Shown piece by piece: positions 23,558 through 35,330 of a stretch of 64,000 bases of DNA. Both the position numbers and the translations under genes were made by a program. The notes beneath the pieces were generated by a model, which worked only from the letters and a program-made list of their open reading frames with translations, searched no databases and was not told where the DNA came from. The stretch's first letter is position 1. Each line of letters opens with the position of its first letter. This stretch comes from Sciurus carolinensis (lineage: Eukaryota > Chordata > Mammalia > Rodentia > Sciuridae): the NCBI RefSeq assembly GCF_902686445.1, contig NC_062221.1:33744575-33808574 (forward strand). The letters are read 5' to 3'.

Positions 23558-25182
23558 ATTTTGTAAACTTTTTAAAGTCAAATTGTAAACTTTTAGAGTC
23601 TGAATTATTATTTAACAGTCTGATATTTGATATTCACCCTCACTTGTATGCTATGTTAGCTAACTTATGTGTATATGACAAATAATTTTTAAATATAAAA
23701 ACCTACAGGTTTTTTAAAAATTTTTCTCTCTCTCCTCTCTGATGAATTTATTGGGGGGAAAAAAAACCCTACCATTTTAAAGGACATGAATATTTTTTTC
23801 ATGTGAACTACGCTTCTCAGTTTTATGACTGTGCATTGCCAATACATATTACAGACATTTTCATTTGAAAGAGTAAGAAAACAGAGTAAAAACATGAAAT
23901 ACCTACGACCATGAATATTGAAAGAAATAGTACATTTTTGACAATGCCAAGAGTCTCTACACATAAGTTATTGTAGAGAACTTTATTGGATCAACAGTTT
24001 CAGAGTCTTCCTGGATGAACACATGCAGTGTCATATAGTACAGTCCCCAAAGTTCTTGACTTCTTAGTTTTTGAAACACTATATCAGAGAAAGAGTCAAA
24101 TTACTAAATGCCAAGCTGTCAGTAACTCCATAGCATCTATCTTGTCATAGAAATAGTTTGATCTCTATTCTCAAGAAAATTGTTCCTGAGATTAAATAAA
24201 CCACTCCATAGCTTGAAAAATAATCTGTTGGCAGATAATGTCCCTATTTCACCCCTCTACTATTTCTTCCTTCATTTCCTTAATAAGAATTGTTGATTAA
24301 GCAGTCATGGGGAATGAAAATAGTTTGTAGTTTAAATTATCTTAGGTCTAACAATAAAGACTCTTCACTAGTTTTTCTAGAAATGAGATTTAAGATTCTT
24401 TTTTCATTTTTACATAATTATGTACACTGTCCAAGAGTGTAACAGTTTCTAACTCAGAAAGTTACAGAAAATTGAACATTATAATTGTAAATTTCTTTTA
24501 TTCTATATGTTTGCTGGTTTATCTAACTAAAAAAAAATATTGCTATGACTTACACATCCTGAGAAATTTTGCCTTACACAAGATCTCTGTAAAGAAAATG
24601 TCATTCTAAAGAATTCATATTTGGAGAATGTATTTAACAAGGCATTATCTATAAATTCATGTTAATAGTTTCATAATTTCACTAAGATGTTAAAATTTCC
24701 ATATCTGCATGGCAGAAAGTAATGGAAGATATTAAGGTGATAAAAAGTAGAGTGTAGAGTATCCTTTATTATATGATGCCATCATCATTATTTAAATAAA
24801 AATAAATACATATTAGAGCTGTAAATTATCAAATGTATACTGTTTTACAAAGATAATATTGTATTGTATTTTGTAGTATGTTTATGAATTACTAATAAAG
24901 CTAAACTATTTTTTCAAAAAAGTAACACACTATAGAAAACTTAATGGAACCATCACATAGAAAAGTAAATCAAGGTAGGCATATTCTGTTGAAAAAACAG
25001 AAGTAAATATTCTTATCATTGTTTAAAAAAATTCAGGCAGATTATTTTCTGCTTTCTTACTTCCTTAAGTATCCTACCTTTGTGATTCCTTTTTTCTTTA
25101 ATTCTCATAGACTAGTTCACTTAATATATACCTAAAATTGCCAACAAAACACATGGTTTAAGACCATTTATTTTAATACTTT
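23558..25182. other. No gene seen
   Basis: AT-rich sequence. The minus-strand frame at 23689-23964 has no recognisable domain. Confidence 0.55.
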
Positions 25183-25300
25183 TAGGTTTTTATAACAAAA
25201 AATCATAGAATTGTGTTCTTAAAACATAGTAGAAATTTATTCTGACAGTTCTGGAAACCGGGAATTTCAGGGTAAAAGTGTTAGTAGATTCAATCTATAA
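25183..25300 (-). mobile_element. MLT1-like LTR fragment
   Basis: 'cagaaatttatt-ctgacagttctgga' text (reading 'tagaaatttattctgacagt') is the reverse of the 3' end of MLT1 LTRs. Confidence 0.45.
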
Positions 25301-25389
25301 CATCACTAATGCAAAAATGTGTTTTTTACCATTAAAATATTAGGAAACATATGTCAGTGTATTACCTTCCAAAAGCAGATAACCAAAGT

Positions 25390-25720
25390 TATCATTTTCA
25401 TATGGTTTTCAATTATTTTCTGCCATTCCTGGGTTTGATGTTTCATTTCGTTGATTCTTTTTCCCTTTGCTGTGTAGAAACTTTTTTAAAATTATATTTT
25501 ATTAGCACATATTGACTGTACAAGTTAATGGGATTCACTGTGATATTTCCATTTCACATTCATAATATATTGATCATGTCTATTTATCCTTTTTCTACCT
25601 AGCTTTGTTCCTCCTTTCCTCCACCCTCCTTTCTAATAGCATTCTTCCCAGTCTCTAGTAATCCCTACTAATCCCCTTTTCCTTATCTACCAAGTTTAGA
25701 TTTTTTTCTGTGTGTATGTG
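25390..25720 (-). mobile_element. Old L1 fragments
   Basis: Two juxtaposed old L1 pieces: an ORF2-like end ('tttgctgtgtagaaactttt', 25460 region) and then a 3' UTR piece ('tattagcacatattgactg'). Their order shows they are not collinear, so a deletion or two insertions are involved. Confidence 0.45.
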
Positions 25721-27244
25721 TGTGTATGCATACAGAGTTTTTGATTTGGCTTCCAACTCCAGATTCTTAATCAAAATCATGGAAAATTCATGTTAATAAG
25801 TGCCACACCTAGGTAATAGTACCAGTTCTTTAAGATCATAATGGTGGAAAGTTGCTTTTATTTGAAATTCATCCTAAGGGGGAAAGTTTGTCATCCACTG
25901 CTAATATTTTATTTCAATTGCCCATACAAATGTTGAATAGTTAATGACTCCATAGTGTCTCTCTGATGTGCATTATTTGCTGTGATATCTATTGGGACTA
26001 CACTCCTTTGGACCCCATACCTGCCTTTTATTTCAGTCTAAACTTATATTTCTAGACTTTCTCTAACACATAATGCCAAACCCATTACCATAAATTTCCC
26101 CAAATCTAGAGAGTTTATTATTCTTGTGCCCCAATAAGTTCCTTTCTACTTTTGAAATAATATTGATCTTAATGTGAGAATTACCTATTCTCACGTTTGA
26201 TCTAAATCTTAAAATAATTTCATTTTTATTAAAACATCATTTATCAAAGTAATTTCTTGAAACAATGGATGTATGATGTTTGTTATAAGAAGCATATAAT
26301 AATATATACATTTATTATATTATAATATATAAAATATAAGCTGTTTGTCTTAGAAACACATAAGACAAGAAGATGAGGCTCACATTAGCAAGGAAGTTTT
26401 ACGTTAGGTTCAGAAGATTGCTTGAAGTTGGTTGAAGCTAGTCTTTTAGCACAATTTCAAGGAGTATTTAACAGTAATAGAAAAAGGGAAATACTTGAGT
26501 TCGTATACATAGGTATAAAAGGAACACTTTAAATATAAGGAAATAGGTACAAAACTCTTGCACCATTATTTTTATCATTTGCCACATGGTTGTAACTGGC
26601 ATATACAACTTCCTTCTTACATTACCCATTTCATATTCCCTTTGTGTTTAGGAAGTACCTTGACTAATCTTGGTTCCTTGCTTGGTGTAGTAACCACAGA
26701 GTGCATTCTTAGAACTTCTGTATCATTGGTAGTCCTTTTTGTGTTGATTGAGTCCACTTATATTTGAATTTTTTTAATTTCATGCCCTGGTGTATTAGGT
26801 GATATCTAAAGGGATTTCCTGTTTCCCTTACATATTTCTCCTTGGTCCTTGGCAATCAAAATCAGTCAACCCAACTCATAATCAGCCTGATGATTTGCTG
26901 GCTTGAAGAGCCCCAAGTAACTTGTCCTCTGTGAAAACATAATTTCTTTGAGAATTAAAATGTGTGCAAAATAAAACCGGAATTTGTAGTTATAAAAAGA
27001 AAAAATGTATTTCTTTCAAAGATCCCTATAGGTAATAGTAAACATATTCATTCCAATTCCTACCCTTAGATTCCCAGATCTAAGAGTTTTGACGATAAAA
27101 GAAACAACACTCTATATTGCTGTCATTTATTTAAAACCACAATATGGAAGATATTACAGTAGAGCATGAAGTTGTTATCATAATGCTGGCACTGAAATTA
27201 AATCTTATGAAGGTTACCATGCTTTTACATGAGACCATATAATT
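25721..27244. other. No gene seen
   Basis: AT-rich sequence with an AT-palindromic patch near 26300-26340; no recognised element. Confidence 0.55.
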
Positions 27245-28130
27245 CAGTATGATGGTGTAATGGTGAACTTTACGTGACAGTTTGACTGCGCCATACAATG
27301 TCAGGATGCCTGGATACTTATGTAAACATTATTCTAGGTATGTGTCTTAGTCAGCTTTTCATCACTGTGACAAGTACTGGAGAGAAAAAACTTAGATGAG
27401 AAAAGACTTATTTTGGTTTTTGGTTTCAGAGGTTTTAAGTTCATTGCTTTGAACTTGAGGTGAATGAAGCAGAACATCATAATAGAAGAGTGTGGTATAA
27501 GAAAACTTCTCACTTCATGGTGGACAGTATGGTGAAGAGAAAAAGAAAGAAGGAGGAGGAGGGTAGAGAATAGGAGGAGAAAGGGAAGAAGGGGAAAGAG
27601 AGGAGGAGTTTGAAGAGGTGTTCGTTATTGCTGAGGATAAGATATAGTCTCCAAAGGTATGTCCTCAAGGACCCACTTCTTCAGTTAGGTTCCATCTCCC
27701 AATAATTCCATCAAAGTAATCATCTGTTGATGAGGTTACAGCCTTCGTGATTCATTCACTTTCCAAAAGTCCCATCTCTGAACACAGTTGCAGTGAGGAC
27801 TAAGCCTTTAATACGTGAACCTTTGGGGGACTTTCCACATCCAAACATAACAGTGTGTCTGCAAGAACATTTCTGCGTAACATTTGAGTTGATGGGTGAT
27901 CTTCATTCAAACTATTACCCATTGCTAAGGAAGGGAGAACTTGCTCTCTGACATCATTTATGACATCAGTGCTCTCCTGCCATTGAACTTGGACTTAGAC
28001 TTGAACTGGAAAATACACCACTGGCTTTCATAAGTCTTAAGTTTGCGAAATGCAGATCTTGGGATTTTTTTCAGTCTTCACATCACATAAACCAATTTCT
28101 TATCATAAATCTCAATCTTCTCAATATATA
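27245..28130 (+). mobile_element. Old mammalian repeat, split by a nested LTR
   Basis: The left part (27245-27342, 'gtgtaatggtgaactttacg', 'cattattctaggt') and right part (27853-28130, 'gacttagacttgaactgg', 'aaaccaatttcttat') fit the two halves of one widespread mammalian repeat. They are separated by the MaLR LTR at 27343-27852. The family name is not certain. Confidence 0.45.
27343..27852 (-). mobile_element. MaLR-type LTR nested in an older repeat
   Basis: Runs TGTCTTAGTCAGC...CCAAACATAACA on the plus strand. It is flanked by GTATG (27338-27342) and GTGTG (27853-27857), a 5-bp duplication with one mismatch. It contains a purine-rich expansion at 27541-27612. Confidence 0.75.
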
Positions 28131-28203
28131 TGTGTGTATGTGTGTATGAATATATAAATAGAACATGTTTGTGTGTGTGTGTGTCTCTGTGTGTCTCTGT
28201 GTG
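28131..28203. repeat. (TG)n-rich microsatellite
   Basis: Alternating TG blocks with interruptions. Confidence 0.85.
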
Positions 28204-30968
28204 TTTATGAAGAACTGCCACTTCAATAATGGAAGTAATCCAATGAACTAAGTCCACTACACAATGTCTGACTCTTGCAGCTTATATCTGTATCTGGGAC
28301 TCAGTGTTAAATCTCTGCTATCTCAGTAGCCATATATGCTTTGAGAAGGGGGCTTGGTTAACAACTAGAAAATTTCTAGCCTTGCCACCAGAAATAGTTC
28401 ATTTACAAACCCACCTGACAAGGACAGGGTGGCGAGGTATAAAGGTTTACTAATAGCCAAAATATAAACATCTTTTCCCCTCTTTTCCACCCAGTTATAA
28501 AGAAGTAATCTAAAAGGTCCTTGAATCTGTGTAAAATCTGTATTAATTCATTTCTTAGCCTAATGAAGTTTAGCATCTGCAATCTTAACTGAATATTCTC
28601 CGGGTAACTCAAAGTAACCCCTGTGCAGATTTCTGGGGTCCTTTATCTACAGTGCTTCCCATTCTTGGATATTCTTATTCACAAATTTTGCTACCTCAGC
28701 TCTCTTTATCTCTGGTCACCAATTCTACAATGTTTTAATATATTCTCAAAAAAACTCAAAAATACTACAATGTAGAAGTGGTACTGCTCACTTAATTTCC
28801 TTTCTGTAAAGAACCAAAGCCCAAAGTAGGTATACACATATATGTGTGTATGTGTGTGTATCTCATATGTATGTGATATATATGAAATCCCATATCATAT
28901 TATATTTAAAATTCTATGTCTGACATAGATATAAACATAGATGCATGTCCTATACATCATACCTGAAAAAGAAAGTCCCAAACATCACACATCTCACACA
29001 ATTTTTATTCACAATGGCACATTCATCAATCATGTGTTCAGTGGTAAAGGTAATTAATTGCATGATTTATTAAGTATAAAACTGCACATATTTACATTAT
29101 TTGCATTAATAAGGGAATACAGATAATGCTAAGAGCTGTAAACCATGTTTAATGTTTTCTTTTATTCCCAATTAAATTCATGAAAAATTAAAACATTTTA
29201 AAACATCCCCTGGAATACACTGCAGAAAGATGATTAATAGCAATTTCATGTGGCAATGTAGTGATGCCTAATTGTGAAGTAGATGAGAAGTTTGATCTTC
29301 AGTGAACACTTACATGGAACACAAATATACTGCCTCATCACCAATTTTCTAATGATTTTCTTTCCAAGTCTCTGACCATCCAGCAGAGCCCTATCCCCTA
29401 TCTATGAAACAATGCAATCTGAACATTTTGCCATATCAGTTCTGGGAAAAAAATTGATGACCAGGTGAACTTTTTGTAGTTCTTCCCATTGGGAGAGTTT
29501 CTTTCACCACTATCTCTAAATGTGACCCAGGGAAAGGTCTGTAATGAAACTGTGTGTGAACAATACCCAATTACTTTCTTCTTCAGCCCTGGTCAGAGGT
29601 AAATCTATATGAGGCCATAAGCATGGGTTGAAAGGAAAAAAAGGCAATCTAACTTCAGTTGGGGCCATGACACTTGAAACCACTTGCATCTTACTCAAAT
29701 ACTCATTTCCTCTTGAGGTCAACTTTGTATTAACACTTCCCTTTATTGATGGAGTACTGCTGTGCTTGGTGGGTCAGGAAACACCCAGTTCATCAGCAGC
29801 AGTTTGGTTCCAAAATAGCTTGTCAGCTCATAGTCAAGAGTCCAGTCTAAGTCAAAAACTGATTCACAAAAGGAGAATAGTTCTTCAAAGATAATGGCCT
29901 GGCTTTTCCCCAGATCTCAAGGAACTTCATTATGATTCACCCATAGGGACTTTACAGAGGAAATGTTAATGTAATGTGACTGTTTATCATACTAAAGAGG
30001 TCAAGATATCTGGCATTGTTAATTGCAACCTGGGTATATTTTAGTAAAAATCAATTTATAAAAATCAATTTATAAAAATGGATATATTTGTGAAAAACAG
30101 AATTTCCTTTGACATAAATCAAGGTTGAGGTTATATAAATAAGCATTTTGATGCTCTCTGTTGCAAGGTTACATTATTCAAACATTAAAAGTAATCTGTT
30201 TAGCAAATTTTCAGTAAAAATAAAAAATAATATTTGCAGATGAAATCAGAAGATATTTTTGATATGTAAATTCAATTTTGGTGCAAGAGATAAGGTCAAA
30301 GTTATTTGAAGGGCCTGCAATTTTCATATGTTACTATATATTTTTATTTTTAATAATGTGGTGTATATTAACAAAATAACCCACATGTTGCTATTAACCA
30401 CAGGGCATTGAGTCACATTTCTTCTCAGGACACTAATTTTTTTTCAGAGATTATGAATCAAAAGTAATAGAGAATATAGATAATTTATTCTTTCTTCTGG
30501 TGCACAGTAGAGAACCACTGTTTTTTTTTGTTTTTGTTTTTGTTTTTGTTTCTTTCTTTTTTTTTTGACTTGATTCTGGTCTTCAGGGACAAAACCTGTT
30601 TCAAGCTTACTTTTATGCCTAACTATAACTGTAACACTTTCTCTTTGGTCAAAGTCCTGTTTGTATCAGGTCTGATAAGTCTTCATTTCTTTTAATTTTT
30701 GAAGATTTTATTCTATAATTTCTTCAAAATATTAAACATGTTCTTTTCATAGTTTTGTAATACATTCTGGAATTTATGTTTGATATATTATGAAGAAGGA
30801 GTCAAAATATATATTTGTATACATATTAGATTGTTCTCTGAACAATCTTTTGAAAAGAATATTCCTAGCCCTGCACTTTAGAATCTGTTTTGACATTAAT
30901 TAACTTACCATATTATTGTCTTTTAGTGAAGGAAAGAAAATGTATGGCTATTCCATTGGTCTCTTATA

Positions 30969-31003
<35 letters not shown>

Positions 31004-31122
31004 ACCTAGAGAAGATAAAAACCTTCATAATTGTAACCCAAGAGCCTAACTGAGCCAAATTGAGTCACAATGTAACACGATTTTTCGAAAAACCTTTTTA
31101 AACATTCCATACATTGTGTCTA
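28204..31122. other. No gene recognised
   Basis: About 2.9 kb of mixed sequence. It has TA/TG-rich repeats near 28830-28880, a GTTTTT repeat at about 30517-30565, and a 32-base T run at 30971-31002. The stretch 29400-29950 is less AT-rich but shows no domain, splice pattern or repeat that I can name. Confidence 0.5.
30971..31002. repeat. Poly(T) run, 32 bases
   Basis: Uninterrupted T tract; may be the reverse of a retroposon A-tail but the adjoining sequence is not recognised. Confidence 0.9.
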
Positions 31123-31552
31123 TGTTAGGGTTTTGATCTGGAATGTCCCCCAAAGTTCATGTGTTGGAAGCATGTTCCCCAATACAGCAAGGTTCAGAGG
31201 TAGGGGTTTAGGTAATGAGTAGGATTCTGACCTCATCAGTGGATTAATCTACTTAACAGCTGAGTGGATTACAAGGAGGTAGGACCTAATTGGAGGAAGT
31301 AGCTCACTGGAGGCATGCCATGGAGGGGTTTATCTAGTCCCTGGCCCTATCTCCTCTCTCTGCTTCCTGGCTACTGTGAGCTGAGCAGTTTTCATTCACT
31401 GTTTTGGGGCAGTGATGTTCTACCTCATCTCTAGCCCAGAGTACTAGAGTCTTGGGCAAAGACCTCTGAAACTATGAGATCAAAATAAATATTTACTCCT
31501 CTAATTTGTTCTATTAGGTGTTTGGGTTACAGTGACAAGAAAAGCTAGCACA
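31123..31552 (+). mobile_element. MaLR-type LTR
   Basis: Starts TGTTAGGGTTTTGATCTGG and ends AAAGCTAGCACA. Internal motifs 'gtcccccaaagttcatgtg' and 'agtgacaagaaaagc' are shared with the MaLR family. Both ends seem present. Confidence 0.75.
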
Positions 31553-31727
31553 ATTTGCTTTTGTGAATATAGTACTTTTTTTTCTCCTAAAATTATTATA
31601 TTCAGGAACTAATTACATCATCTTAAAATGGTTAACTTAGTGTTGGGGAAGTTGGTTTCAAATTCCTCCAAATGCAGCCATTATTAACAATTTCTAAATG
31701 TGCATAATCTTTTTGACACAATTTTAG
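31553..31727. other. Spacer
   Basis: Short AT-rich spacer between two oppositely oriented MaLR LTRs. Confidence 0.4.
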
Positions 31728-32132
31728 GCTGCTTTTTTTGACACTGTGACTAAAAGAACTGAAAAGACAATTTGGGAGAAGAAAAAGTTTATTCCAGGGT
31801 TTTAGAAGTCTGATCAGGCTCCACTCCTTGGGGCCCTAGTGAGGCAGAACAACATGGTAGAAGGGTGTGGCAGAGGGAAGTGGCCCACATGATGATAAGG
31901 AAGCATAGAGAAGTTCCACTTGCCAGATACAAAATGTATACACAAAAGACACTCCCCAATGACCCACCTCCTCCAACTCCACTCTGCTTTCAGTTACTAC
32001 TCAGTTAACCCTATCAGGGAATTAATTCACAGATTGGGTATGGGTCTCACAGTCTAATCATTTGTCCTCTAACCTTCTTGTATTATCTCACAAATGAGCT
32101 TTTGGGGGACAAATCACATCCAAACCATGACA
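31728..32132 (-). mobile_element. MaLR-type LTR
   Basis: Plus strand ends 'catccaaaccatgaca', the reversed MaLR start, with 'gaggcagaacaacatggtag' and 'tatctcacaaatgagctttt' inside. The left edge is degraded. Confidence 0.7.
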
Positions 32133-33356
32133 GACACATACATTACATTGTTGACTCGTAACAAACCTGCAGCCAAATCAGATCCCTAAATTGTCACAAA
32201 CATTTTTATTGCAGAGATTTGTCCAAACTTCAATTGTGCTTCATTCAATTCTTTTTATCTAATATGTCAAGATGTTTTAGAATGTTGGTCTCACATTCAG
32301 ACACCTTGCTCTCACTTAAAACAATGAAAATAAGTATTATGGCTGTACTTTTGCCTTATGATTTATTTAAATATTGAAGAAAATGGAACAATGAATAGAG
32401 TATTGTGTTATTTCTCAATAATTTTCAAGTTAGTTTTATTTCAGTGAGAAATGGTGTCAATAGACTCATTGGAAACTTTTATTTCTCTAAGTCCCAAGTA
32501 TTTCTGTGTAATAGTTGTGAGGGTTGTTTTTTTTGATTGTTATTTTTCTCAATAATATACCAACTTTTGGGGCATCTTTCTCCTTTTTATACTACTAGAA
32601 GTATCATCACAACTTCTTTCTTCCTAATTCCTGAGACTAGGGAAATCATATTTTCAAGTGTTTAGAGAACGTTAGATTAACATTAATATGATTATGATGT
32701 CATCACTACTTTTAAATTTCCTTTTCCTTATCTCATATGTGGGTCTTCAAATAAGTTTTGTCTATTATTTGTCTATTTGTAATTTCTGTGCTTCAATAAT
32801 TACTTTTGATTAAATGTATGAAATTTAAATGATATAAGGAATTCAATTTTCTAAATATGTATAGAATAAATACAATTCAACTCCAAAACATGAATATAAC
32901 TGTATTCTAAAATTTAGAGAGACATCAGCATTTCTGGATATTGGAAGATTATAAAGCAATACTTTCAACCTTCTGAAATAAAATTATTTTCACTTGAGAT
33001 TTCTATTTGAAGACAAACTGTCAGTTTGACTTCAGAATTAAAGTATTTGACACATTTAAAAATAAGCTTTATTAGTTAGCTATGGACATTCTTAAGATAA
33101 AAGCCACCTCAGAACTCAGAATTCTCCATTAACAAGTAAATGTTAAGCTCCTGAGTTCTAGCTTAGCTAAGTGAGCTGTGCTCCAATTGTGACTTGCTTG
33201 AGATAAATTGACTTCACACATGTAATTCAGGGATCATGTTAAAGGGTCAGTAGTTGTTCTGGGAATCTTCTTTCCATGGCAAAGATTGAAAGCCCTTATG
33301 GTCTAAGCAAATATATGCAATGTTTCTTAGAACTCATGTTCAAAAATCATGCTTTC
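32133..33356. other. No gene seen
   Basis: AT-rich sequence without recognised element. Confidence 0.55.
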
Positions 33357-33475
33357 GGGCTGGGGTTGTGGCTCAGTGGAAGAGCGCTTGCCTGCATGTG
33401 TAAGGGACTGGGTTCGATCCTCAGCACCACATAAAAATAAATTAAAAATAAAGCTATTGTGCCTATCTACAACTA
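33357..33475 (+). mobile_element. ID-type SINE (tRNA-derived)
   Basis: Head 'gggctggggttgtggctcag' with RNA polymerase III box A (TGGCTCAGTGG, 33369-33379) and box B (GGTTCGATCC, 33411-33420), followed by an A-rich tail and 'tgcctatctacaact'. That tail extension is typical of squirrel ID copies. Good preservation suggests a relatively recent insertion. Confidence 0.85.
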
Positions 33476-33499
33476 AATATATATATATATATATATATT
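33476..33499. repeat. (TA)n at SINE tail
   Basis: TA dinucleotide repeat grown from the end of the ID SINE. Confidence 0.85.
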
Positions 33500-35250
33500 T
33501 TAAATATACTTTCACTTCTATTCATATTCAATTGACTCAAGCAAGTCACATAGACCAAACATTAGGAATTAGGAAGCAGAATTTTCTTATCAAGTTAGTT
33601 AAAAAGAAAAAAAAATATGAACAAAATAATTTGCCACAAAATAATCTCTTTGGTGTGCTCTTTCTGTTTAAAATATGATAGAACGAATCATAATTGTGAA
33701 TCAAAATGATAAATGTCATCACCAGATACCAACCAGGAGAAAAATGGAAAGGATCATCAATCATCTGGGTTTGAGCAGAATGGAGTACTTAAAAAAAAAA
33801 AAAAAAAGGAGGAATATTGTTCTTGGAGATTTCAGAAAGTAAGACAAACAATAAATACAATATCACAAAATAATGAAATTAAAATGCCCCAAACCTCCAA
33901 AACATCATGCATATATAAAAATCCTTAATTCAAACATAAAGCAAAGTGAATAAATATATATGTATATTTATGTATGGTACATAAATATATTTAATTCATT
34001 AGATTTGACATTGAGGCATACTGTAAACAAGTCAAAAGATTTTATCTTCAACCTATGGAGACTAAATGTAATATTACATCAATATTTATATTATAATAAA
34101 TGATATCAGAGTGTAGCTAACCCTAACTATACTGCTGCCTTATTAAGTTTTCTCAGTTGAGCCTGGGAATTAAAGGGGCATGACTGACCAATAGGAGAAA
34201 AACCTAAAAGTTTATCTAATACAAGTTTAATGTGGCACAGGAGATTAAATAAATGAAGACTTCCAAACACATGTTTTTATATTGAATTGGACAAAGAGCA
34301 ACAAATTATGAAAATTTGACAAGGCAAAGGGGTTTAAGCTACGGTGCTTAGCTGTTTGGGGAGGTGGTCGAAAGATAAGTAATGCAACAAAGACTGTTTA
34401 AACAAATTTACTTGAGCCCTAAGTTCCCATCCTTGAAAATAAGAATATTACATTTTTTAGGGCATAAGGAAAACATTTTTATATCTCAATTCTATTTCCT
34501 GCTTTTAAGAAAAGTCAGTGACTTTTGACTTTTTTCCACAATGCTGTTTTTTGTTTGTTTGTTTGTTTGTGTTTGTGTGTGTGTGTGTGCATGTGTGGCT
34601 TTTACTCAAAATAGTCAATATGCCAAAATGGTATATTTGGTGACTGCATGTTCTGAAGTCCTTTAATGTTAATATATTAAAATGCTTAAAATTTATTTAA
34701 TGTTTCACAATTATAGGGCCAATTTATGGACAAAGTAGAGAACATTTTCTTTTTGTTTCAATAAATAATATGAATATTAATGATAGGGAGTTATGATTAT
34801 AGAACTTGGAATATTAGAAAAGGCAAAATGCAGGAAATTTGAGCAATAATGTTTTTCATATATTATTTTATCAAACAATGGAGAATAGTATACCTATATC
34901 ACATTGACACTGAAGAAATAAAATTTAAAAACTACTTACACAAGAAATAAAGTAAAAATTAAATATGAAAATGTGTTTTGTGCAATAATTTTACTGTTTT
35001 CAAATAAATGACTGTTTTTTGCAAAAATAATACAGATTTTATTATGCACAATAACAATAAACAATTTCAGGTTAATAAACTTAAAGATTATAATTTAATA
35101 AAGCATTTTAAACATTTTTTGGTACAAATTTAGTCCTTATAGAAGAAATCTCAGTGACAAGTGTGTCATTAAACTTACATAAAACAGAGTTCCATTATTC
35201 TAATTTCCCACTCTTATAGGCACATAGGGGAAATTCCTTTTAAAAGAAAA
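33500..35250. other. No gene seen
   Basis: AT-rich sequence, with an A run at 33791-33807 and GTTT/GT repeats at about 34549-34589. Confidence 0.55.
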
Positions 35251-35253
35251 ATT

Positions 35254-35330
35254 GTGGACTGAGGTTATAGCTCAATGATAAAGTACTTTGCTAGCTTGAG
35301 CAAGACCCTGGATTCAATCTCTAGCACCAA
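35254..35330 (+). mobile_element. Degenerate ID-type SINE
   Basis: 'tagctcaatgataaagtact' and 'ctggattcaatctctagcac' are mutated box A and box B regions of an ID element with a short A-rich tail. An imperfect direct repeat of the kind aaaa-ttgtgga / aaaa-agtggat flanks it. Confidence 0.65.

Noticed and set aside
33357..33430. tRNA gene
   Set aside because: Box A and box B are present, but the rest is an ID SINE with A-rich tail and no tRNA cloverleaf ends.
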